A stretch of DNA of 64,000 bases from Bin5 sp965218625 (lineage in GTDB: Bacteria > Chloroflexota > Anaerolineae > Caldilineales > Caldilineaceae): contig CBDCLG010000016.1 of NCBI GenBank assembly GCA_965218625.1, positions 124,001 to 188,000 on the forward strand, given 5' to 3'. The notes below the pieces were generated by a model. It worked only from the letters and a program-made list of their open reading frames with translations. It was not told the DNA's origin and searched no databases. The first letter of the stretch is position 1. Each line of letters begins with the position of its first letter. The position numbers and the translations under genes are program-made. Shown here one piece after another: positions 57,949-64,000 of this stretch.

Positions 57949-59652
57949 ATGGCGGACTCGGTGGTGGATGACAGCTTCCACGATCAGGGGCTGAGTCGCT
58001 GGACGCAGTTCTGGCGGCGGAACGCGGACTCCATTCTAGCACAACCCCAAGAGCTGCAGACAGTCGAGGTGTCACCGGGCGGTGGCTGGCTGGCGCGCAT
58101 GCGGCAGCGGCGGGCGACCTACCGCTCGCAGTTCATCATTGCCCTGACGGTCGTGCTGGTCGGCTGTCTCTACCTGCCGCGACGCCTGACGTCGCCGGCG
58201 GCCATGCCGGGCTTCAGGCCGGTGCCCGTGCCGGTACCGGCGCCTGCCTCGGCAATCGTGCTTCAACTTCCCGACTCGCAGTTCCAGGCGCCGCGGCCTG
58301 GGGCCACGCCAGGGACCGCCCTTGATGCGCAGCTGGCGCCTACTTCGAGTGTCCAGCCCCAGAGTCCCCCGACGGCCCAACTCGAGCCCGCAGCCCGAGG
58401 CACTTTGCAGAGCAGCGGAACGGCTGTGCCTGTCGTTGCCGGCAATTCTCTCGCCTATCCTCTGCCCTATTCGCCCGCTTCGGAGCGCCCCACTCCGGTC
58501 GACACGATTGACCCTATCTATCGGTTCCTGCCCGACACCAGCCGCTCGCGAGGTGTGGAGATCGCGACGTTGCCTGGGTCGTACGTAGACGCGCTCAACC
58601 CTACGATTGGCAACGAATTCGTCTCGCGTCCGCCGATGTTCGCCGCGGGCGGGGTTCAGTCGGATGCCTTGAGCACACCCGTACCGACCCTGGGCGGTTT
58701 TCCTCGCTTTGCTTCGCGACCGCCGATGGGCGGCCTGGAGATCCTGCGGGAGGAGATCGACAAAGCGCGCGCTTCACAGTCCTTCCTGGTCGACGACGGG
58801 GTGGAAACGGGTCTTCCCGCGCGTCCCGTGGGCGAGCCCGGCAGCTTGTGGCCGACGTTTGAGGCGCCGCATCCGGCCAGCGGGGAGCACTTCTGGCTGG
58901 AACCACCCTTCCCGGGCGGCTTCAACCAGCTCTACAGCCCCGGGTACCAGTTCGGCAGCACCGGCGGCGGCCGCTATCGCATCCATCACGGTATCGACAT
59001 CGGCAATCCTGTCGGAACGCCGGTACTTGCCAGCGCTTCGGGCGTCGTCGTCCACGCGGGGCCGGACAATCCCAACCTGCTTGGGCCTTACAATGACTTT
59101 TACGGGAACTCGGTCGTGATCCGGCTCGACCGCAGACTGACGACGGCGCGCGGGGAGCAGGAGGTCTATATCCTCTACGGCCACCTGGTGAGCGTCGAGG
59201 TGCAGGAAGGCCAGTGGGTAGGCGCCGGCGACTTTTTGGGCGGCGTGGGCATGACCGGGATCGCAATTGGGCCCCATCTGCACCTGGAAGTGCGCGTCGG
59301 CCAGAACAGCTATCTGCACACAGTCAACCCGGCTCTTTGGATGCGCCCAGCCGCCTATGCCGGCACAATCGTGGTGAGGCTGCTTTCGGAAAACGGGCGC
59401 ACGTGGCCCGGCGCCCAGCTTTCGCTCTTCCGCTACGAGGAGGGCGGCGCACGCTGGTATCGGGTGATCGAGACCTATCCTGAACTGGAGAGTATCGGTC
59501 CGGACCCAGGGTGGGGGGAAAACGGAGCGTTGGGTCACGTACCTGCGGGCAGCTACCACATAACCGCCAACGTCAACGGTGAGAAAGTTGGACTGGATAT
59601 CACCGTACAGGCGGGCGAGACAACGTTTGTCGAGCTTCGCACAAATCAGTAG
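57949..59652 (+). CDS. Membrane-anchored M23 (LytM-type) metallopeptidase
   Basis: 567 residues from ATG 57949; an earlier in-frame start would overlap trmD. A transmembrane segment (about 67-84, SQFIIALTVVLVGCLYLP) is followed by a long Pro/Ala/Thr-rich linker. The M23 domain has HHGIDIGNPVGTPVLASASGVVVHAG (H and D zinc ligands) and GIAIGPHLHLEVRVG (H-x-H). A beta-rich C-terminal domain (GTIVVRLLSENGRTWPGAQLSLFRYEEGG) resembles a bacterial Ig/carboxypeptidase-regulatory-like module. Endopeptidase activity on peptidoglycan cross-links is expected; some LytM proteins are only activators. It is divergent from trmD with 60 bases between starts. Confidence 0.88.
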   Translation: MADSVVDDSFHDQGLSRWTQFWRRNADSILAQPQELQTVEVSPGGGWLARMRQRRATYRSQFIIALTVVLVGCLYLPRRLTSPAAMPGFRPVPVPVPAPASAIVLQLPDSQFQAPRPGATPGTALDAQLAPTSSVQPQSPPTAQLEPAARGTLQSSGTAVPVVAGNSLAYPLPYSPASERPTPVDTIDPIYRFLPDTSRSRGVEIATLPGSYVDALNPTIGNEFVSRPPMFAAGGVQSDALSTPVPTLGGFPRFASRPPMGGLEILREEIDKARASQSFLVDDGVETGLPARPVGEPGSLWPTFEAPHPASGEHFWLEPPFPGGFNQLYSPGYQFGSTGGGRYRIHHGIDIGNPVGTPVLASASGVVVHAGPDNPNLLGPYNDFYGNSVVIRLDRRLTTARGEQEVYILYGHLVSVEVQEGQWVGAGDFLGGVGMTGIAIGPHLHLEVRVGQNSYLHTVNPALWMRPAAYAGTIVVRLLSENGRTWPGAQLSLFRYEEGGARWYRVIETYPELESIGPDPGWGENGALGHVPAGSYHITANVNGEKVGLDITVQAGETTFVELRTNQ

Positions 59653-59778
59653 GGCGGACTTCGCACGCAAGGAGCGACATTTGACTTGTGAAGCAGTGCG
59701 CCGGCTGCCTTGTGTCAACCGGCGCGTACCCTGCCTGAAATCAGACCGCCTGCCGCACCCCTTCGACACAAAATCCCG

Positions 59779-61587
59779 ATGAGTTTTACCAGGACTCTTT
59801 TCCAGTTTTCCCTCCCCTATCGCAGGCCCCTGCTGATCACAGTATTCAGCATGGTCCTGCTCGTGGGCGTGCAGCTCTTTGCCCCCTGGTTCATTCGCGC
59901 CCTTATTGCCGCCGTCCGCACCGGAGAAACGGAGGCGCTCTCTTCCGGCCTGATCACGCGCCTGGCCCTTTTCGCCCTGGCCATCTACGCGGCCCGCGCC
60001 GGGCTGGAGTTCCTGCGCAGCTACATGGCCCACGTGGCCGGTTGGGGCGTCGTGGCCGATGTGCGCGTCGCCATATACCGCCACCTGCAGCGGCTTTCGC
60101 TCCACTACTACGAGGACAAGCAGACGGGCCAGCTGATGTCGCGGCTAGTCAACGACTCGGACCTGCTAGAGAAGCTGATCGCGCACGCCGTCCCGGATGT
60201 ACTGGTGAACGTGTTGACCCTGGTCGGCGTGAGCGCGATGTTGCTGACAATGAACGCGCAGCTGACGCTCCTGACGCTTGTGCCGATTCCGCTGATCGTG
60301 CTGGCGATGCGCGGCTTCGCCAAGTACGTGCGGCCGGCGTTCCGCGAGCGCCAGGCCGAATTGGGCGAGCTCAACGCCATCCTGCAGGACAATCTGTCCG
60401 GCATTCGTGAAATCAAAACGTTTACGCGCGAGCGCATGGAGTCCGAGCGCATCGGTGTGCGCATTGAAAACTACAAGCGTTCGCTTCTGCAGGCGCTCAG
60501 ACTGCTGGCAACATTTGAGCCGTTCGTCCATTTTGCGTCCGCGCTGGGCGTTGTCGTGGTCATCTACTTCGGCGGCAGGCTGGCCGTGGGAGGCACCCTG
60601 CCCCTCGAGGACCTGGTCGCTTTCTTCCTCTACCTGGAGCTGTTCTACCAGCCGGTGCGGCATCTGAGTCATGCGTGGGAGGCGATCCAGGAGGCGCTGG
60701 CCGGCGCCGAGCGGGTCAGTGAGCTGCTGCTCGAAGAACCGGAGATAGTCGATCGGCCCGGCGCGCATGACTACCGCGGGCGCGCACGCGGCGAGATTCG
60801 ATTCGAGAACGTCAGCTTCTCCTATCTGATCGACCGCCCGATTCTGCGAAACATCGACCTGGACGTTCCAGCCGGATCGGTCGTTGCCCTGGTAGGCCCC
60901 ACGGGCGTGGGCAAGTCGACCCTTGCCAGCCTCGTTCCCCGCTTCTATGACGTGAACGAAGGGCGAATCTCGCTGGACGGACATGACATCCGCGAGTTGA
61001 CGCTCGAGAGCCTGCGGCGGCAGATCAGCATCGTCTTGCAGGATGTATTTCTTTTCCACGGCAGCGTGCGCGAGAACATCCTCTTCGGGAGACCGGGCGC
61101 GTCGGAGCCGGAGATGCAGGAGGCGGCGCGCGTGGCCAACGCGGTCGAATTCATCGACAAGTTGCCCGAGGGTTACGACACGGTGATCGGAGAGCGGGGC
61201 GTCAAGCTGTCCGGCGGCCAGAAGCAGCGGCTGGCGATTGCGCGCGCCATCCTCAAGGATGCGCCGGTCCTGATCCTGGATGAGGCGACATCATCGGTGG
61301 ACACGGAGACGGAGCTGCTGATCCAGCAGGCGCTGGAGCGGCTGATGACCGGCCGGACGACCCTGATGATTGCGCACCGGCTCTCGACGATTCGCAATGC
61401 CGACCAGATCGTCGTGCTGCAGGACGAGAGGATCGCAGAACAGGGCAGCCACGACGAGCTGATGGCGCTCGACGGAATCTACCGCCATCTCAATCTAGTT
61501 CAGTCGCGCCTGGATGACGAAGAACCGCCGCAGGGGCGGCGGTTGGACAGGACCTCTGCGGCCCGGCATCTAGCCGTCTCGGTCTGA
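59779..61587 (+). CDS. ABC exporter, fused permease-ATPase
   Basis: 602 residues from ATG 59779. Six transmembrane helices (about 15-310) of the MsbA/type IV exporter fold lead to a nucleotide-binding domain. It carries Walker A GPTGVGKSTLAS, Q-loop region QISIVLQDVFLFHGSVRENILFG, signature LSGGQKQRLAIARAI, Walker B VLILDEATSSVD and H-loop IAHRLST. A homodimer or heterodimer exporting lipid, drug or peptide is expected. No second half-transporter is adjacent, so a homodimer is more likely. Its 3' end overlaps the convergent amidohydrolase gene by 18 bases. Confidence 0.94.
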   Translation: MSFTRTLFQFSLPYRRPLLITVFSMVLLVGVQLFAPWFIRALIAAVRTGETEALSSGLITRLALFALAIYAARAGLEFLRSYMAHVAGWGVVADVRVAIYRHLQRLSLHYYEDKQTGQLMSRLVNDSDLLEKLIAHAVPDVLVNVLTLVGVSAMLLTMNAQLTLLTLVPIPLIVLAMRGFAKYVRPAFRERQAELGELNAILQDNLSGIREIKTFTRERMESERIGVRIENYKRSLLQALRLLATFEPFVHFASALGVVVVIYFGGRLAVGGTLPLEDLVAFFLYLELFYQPVRHLSHAWEAIQEALAGAERVSELLLEEPEIVDRPGAHDYRGRARGEIRFENVSFSYLIDRPILRNIDLDVPAGSVVALVGPTGVGKSTLASLVPRFYDVNEGRISLDGHDIRELTLESLRRQISIVLQDVFLFHGSVRENILFGRPGASEPEMQEAARVANAVEFIDKLPEGYDTVIGERGVKLSGGQKQRLAIARAILKDAPVLILDEATSSVDTETELLIQQALERLMTGRTTLMIAHRLSTIRNADQIVVLQDERIAEQGSHDELMALDGIYRHLNLVQSRLDDEEPPQGRRLDRTSAARHLAVSV

Positions 61588-62418
61588 CGTGACGAGACGG
61601 TGCAGGTTTTCTCCAAGGATCAGAGCCTTATCCGCCTCGGGGATGAAGTCGCAGTGGCTGCGAAAGCACTCGATGGCCTGAGGATAGGTCATATTGCGCA
61701 GGCAGACAGGGTAGTCGGAGCCCCAGTACAGGCGCCGCGGGCCGAAGGCGTCGTAGAGCGGCCCCACGACCTCCTTGATTGAGTCGGCGAAGGGGAAGTC
61801 CCAGAACGGCTGCTGCGTCGAGTAGTAAAATCCCGAAACCTTAACGCCGATACTTGGAAAGCTCGCCGAGGCCAGCACCTGCGCCAGCCTCTCGGCGTTG
61901 CCGACGCCGGGATGGCCCAGATGATGGATGAGAATCGGCAGCTGGGGCAGCCGTTCCGCCACCCGGTGAAGAGCGGCGTGCTGATGGGGCGCGCAGGCGA
62001 TGCTGGCGATCAGCCCCAAGGAAGCAGCGGCCGCGAAGAAAGCCAACCCCTCCTCGGAATAGAACCAGCTGCCGTCGTCCTCATTTTTCACGTAGTGGGT
62101 GAAGGCGGCCAGCGGCCAGCGCGCGGCAGCCGCGCGCAATCGATCGGCCGCGCCCGGCAGATGGTATGTGTCCGAAAAGCTGCAGTCCACGTCGGCCACC
62201 TGGAGGATGCGCCCGGGGTAGAGGCGGGTCATGCGGGCGATATAGTCGTTGTTGTGGGGATTGTGCTCGACGCCGGCGCAGACCAGGAAGGCCTGGTCCA
62301 CGCCGTTGACGTCCATTTCGTGCAGCAACTGCTCAAAGCGCCCCTTGCCGTGGAAGTCGGGCACGGGCGGCTCGTAGGGCCAGCGCTCCCAGGCGTGGCA
62401 GTGGCTGTCGATGATCAT
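61570..62418 (-). CDS. Amidohydrolase family 2 (ACMSD-like) metal hydrolase
   Basis: 282 residues from ATG 62418; longer readings enter the PhyH gene out of frame. It starts MIIDSHCHAWERWPYEPPVPDF with H-x-H metal ligands, then VDQAFLVCAGVEHNPHNND, LPILIHHLGHPG (His ligand) and RRLYWGSDYPV (Asp). These are hallmarks of amidohydrolase-2 TIM barrels, which hydrolyse lactones or decarboxylate aromatic acids. It follows the PhyH gene by seven bases, and a sugar-acid dehydratase gene lies further upstream on the same strand. A lactonase step in sugar-acid catabolism is an inference. Confidence 0.88.
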   Translation of the reverse strand: MIIDSHCHAWERWPYEPPVPDFHGKGRFEQLLHEMDVNGVDQAFLVCAGVEHNPHNNDYIARMTRLYPGRILQVADVDCSFSDTYHLPGAADRLRAAAARWPLAAFTHYVKNEDDGSWFYSEEGLAFFAAAASLGLIASIACAPHQHAALHRVAERLPQLPILIHHLGHPGVGNAERLAQVLASASFPSIGVKVSGFYYSTQQPFWDFPFADSIKEVVGPLYDAFGPRRLYWGSDYPVCLRNMTYPQAIECFRSHCDFIPEADKALILGENLHRLVTSDRDG

Positions 62419-62425
62419 GGATGCG

Positions 62426-63286
62426 TTAAGCCGCCTCTGCGAAGACGGGGTTCTCCAGGATCGTCTGCGTTTCGTAAATCGAGCCGCCGCGTTCGGCCTC
62501 CGGCAACGGGATCTCGATCGGTGCATCGACCATGCGCGGCCGCTTGGTCGGCTCCCCGCACACCATTGTATCCAGGTATTCCTGCCAGTTACCGTAGCCC
62601 AAAACGCTCCAGGCGTCCGCAGCGCAGTACTGGTAAAGCAGCAGCCGCCGCGGATTGGGGGAAACATTGCGCGCCGAGGCATGCAGCGTCCGTACATGGT
62701 GAATGGAGATGCCGCCGGCCTTCAGCTCGATCGGCACCGCCTTGTCCGCGTTGGTCACCTCCTCGGTGACGGCGCCGGCGAAGCGACCATTCTGGTGATG
62801 GGTCAGGATCGGGCCCTTGTGCGAGCCGGGGATCACCAGCAGGCAGCCGTTTTCATACATCATGTCGTCCATGCAGACGCCGACGGCCAGAATGTCGTCA
62901 TTCGTGTGGGGATAGAACGCCCAATCCTGGTGCCATTCGACCGGACTGCCATACTCCGGCGACTTCATGTTCAGTTTGTTGCCGTTCGAGCGTACGTCCG
63001 GCCCGATCAGCTGTTGCACGATCGCGACGATACCGGGATGACTCAGATTTCTGTTGTACACCTCGTGTTGAACGATCGGGTCCTTGAGCCGGCGAAGTTT
63101 TGGCGATTCGGGCGTGTGGCCCGGTTCGAGGTCGAAGACCGCAGTGTGCTCGGTGACGCGGGCGCTCTTCCGGACAAAGTCGTCGGTCACCTGCTGCAGC
63201 TCCGCCACTTCGTCTGACGACAGGACGCCATCCACGCCCAGATAGCCGTTCTCGTGATAGAAGTCGATCTGTTCTCTGGTCAGCAT
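62426..63286 (-). CDS. Phytanoyl-CoA dioxygenase (PhyH) family protein
   Basis: 286 residues. Start LTREQIDFYHENGYLGVDGVLSSDEVAEL is typical of the family. The Fe(II) facial triad is visible as WHQDWAFYPH (H-x-D) and a distal His in IHHVRTLHASARN; an Arg for 2-oxoglutarate follows in NPRRLLLYQY. It hydroxylates an unknown substrate using Fe(II), O2 and 2-oxoglutarate in the cytoplasm. PhyH-like genes occur in many catabolic and secondary-metabolite clusters. It lies 63 bases downstream of the dehydratase gene and 7 bases upstream of the amidohydrolase gene, suggesting one operon. Confidence 0.9.
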   Translation of the reverse strand: MLTREQIDFYHENGYLGVDGVLSSDEVAELQQVTDDFVRKSARVTEHTAVFDLEPGHTPESPKLRRLKDPIVQHEVYNRNLSHPGIVAIVQQLIGPDVRSNGNKLNMKSPEYGSPVEWHQDWAFYPHTNDDILAVGVCMDDMMYENGCLLVIPGSHKGPILTHHQNGRFAGAVTEEVTNADKAVPIELKAGGISIHHVRTLHASARNVSPNPRRLLLYQYCAADAWSVLGYGNWQEYLDTMVCGEPTKRPRMVDAPIEIPLPEAERGGSIYETQTILENPVFAEAA

Positions 63287-63349
63287 GACGTGTCTCCTTT
63301 TGATTTAGCGGCTCGGCGCGCTGTCTGCTCTTGTCCCGCCCATTATCTC

Positions 63350-64000
63350 TCAAAAGTAGGATTCGATCCACTCTTCGGGTATGCCAAGTCCGAATCCGGG
63401 CGCGTCGCTGGGGACGAGCCATCCGTCCTCCGCAAAAACGTTGCCGGGAATGCCTGTCGCCTCGCTCAGGGGTACGCCGGGCGCGGTTGCGATATAGTAC
63501 TCCAGCCAGGGCGCGCAGGCGATCGCCTGCGTGAAGTGCTGGCCGAACGGATTGCGCCCGCCGCCGTGCAGAACTACCTTCTTGCCGGCGGCGTCGGCGG
63601 CGGCCGCGATCTTCAGACAGGTGGACAGCCCGCCGCACCAGTTGATATCGGGCTGGAGAATGTCGACGACGTTGTGCCGCAATGCCCACTGGAACGGCAT
63701 GTGGGTATACCAGTGCTCTCCCGTGCTGAGCGTCTGCCAGGGGATGCGCTGCCGCACCTCGACGTGCCCGTCCAGGTCTTCCGACAAAAGGCATTCTTCC
63801 ATCCACTTGAGCCGGTAGGGGCGCAGCGTTTCCGCCAGGCGGACCGTGTACTCGATGTCGAGGGCCATCCAGCAGTCGAGCATCAGCTCGGCCTCGTCGC
63901 CGACCAGCTCGCGGGCCTCCGCCACCATTTCTTCGTTTTTGCGCAGGCCGTCTAGGCCGTCGGCCGGGCCGTAAGGACAGGCGATCTTGAAGGCGCGAAA
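63350..64000 (-). CDS. Enolase-superfamily sugar-acid dehydratase, 5' end outside window
   Basis: The frame is open to the right edge, giving 216 C-terminal residues. FRAFKIACPYGPADGLDGLRKNEE carries the barrel Lys region. Metal ligands are visible as Asp in MLDCWMAL, Glu in KWMEECLLSEDLDG and Glu in LSTGEHWYTH. The likely catalytic His lies in GGGRNPFGQHFTQA. The pattern resembles L-rhamnonate/mandelate racemase-type dehydratases. It converts an aldonate to the 2-keto-3-deoxy acid, or a related reaction. The downstream PhyH and amidohydrolase genes may belong to the same catabolic operon. Exact substrate unknown. Confidence 0.85.
   Translation of the reverse strand, partial: FRAFKIACPYGPADGLDGLRKNEEMVAEARELVGDEAELMLDCWMALDIEYTVRLAETLRPYRLKWMEECLLSEDLDGHVEVRQRIPWQTLSTGEHWYTHMPFQWALRHNVVDILQPDINWCGGLSTCLKIAAAADAAGKKVVLHGGGRNPFGQHFTQAIACAPWLEYYIATAPGVPLSEATGIPGNVFAEDGWLVPSDAPGFGLGIPEEWIESYF

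Overview
The window reads like a chromosome segment of a GC-rich, probably Chloroflexota (Anaerolineae/Caldilinea-like) bacterium. That is an inference from protein style: Thr/Pro-tailed subtilases, LysM/PA14 proteins, Uma2 proteins, NMT1-type ABC transporters, stand-alone GatCA, and many amidohydrolases and oxidoreductases. No rRNA or confident tRNA is present. Two AT-richer accessory zones (1-2.7 kb and 41.8-44.7 kb) and one AT-rich gap (52.8-53.7 kb) interrupt it.

Layout. 1-2.7 kb: DUF262 protein, a heavily frameshifted DUF3696-type ATPase and a third protein, resembling a three-gene defence module in decay. 2.8-8 kb: MurJ, a secreted LysM-PA14 protein with three internal repeats, a DUF2905 protein and a methyltransferase. 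8.1-13.5 kb: assimilatory nitrate operon nirA-narK-nitrate reductase. 14.4-17.6 kb: acyl-CoA dehydrogenase, SDR, AAC(3)-like protein. 18-21.6 kb: gatC-gatA behind a strong promoter and an attenuator-like leader, then an aminotransferase. 21.6-32.9 kb: subtilase, D-aminoacylase-like amidohydrolase, tyrosine recombinase, two glycosyltransferases, a lipoprotein, Gfo/Idh oxidoreductase, sugar-phosphate isomerase-like protein, NmrA and Uma2 proteins. 32.9-41 kb: NMT1-type ABC transporter split around a sulfatase, followed by hydantoinase and N-carbamoyl-amidase (reductive pyrimidine/hydantoin catabolism). 41.2-44.6 kb: a small secreted protein with a decayed tandem copy, and a candidate restriction-modification pair. 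44.6-55.5 kb: Mo-hydroxylase (CoxMSL-like) operon with an unknown membrane protein and a nucleotidyltransferase, cyclase, DUF1116 and FdrA. 56.2-64 kb: RRM protein, TrmD, M23 peptidase, ABC exporter, amidohydrolase 2, PhyH dioxygenase and an enolase-superfamily dehydratase running off the edge.

The best new signal is repetitive DNA. A ~181-247 bp miniature element with CAGGGC... terminal inverted repeats occurs three times (16550, 17777, 55657), each copy bounded by a 10-bp direct repeat matching at 9 of 10 positions. Two other inverted-repeat elements sit side by side between DUF1116 and fdrA, one with a TAA duplication.

Four otherwise intact genes (nirA, the deacylase, the recombinase and the candidate restriction enzyme) each carry one single-base frameshift in or next to a short homopolymer. 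Sequencing error is as likely as gene inactivation for these. The ATPase at 0.6-1.7 kb, with many breaks, and the second copy at 42.2-42.9 kb look more like genuine decay.
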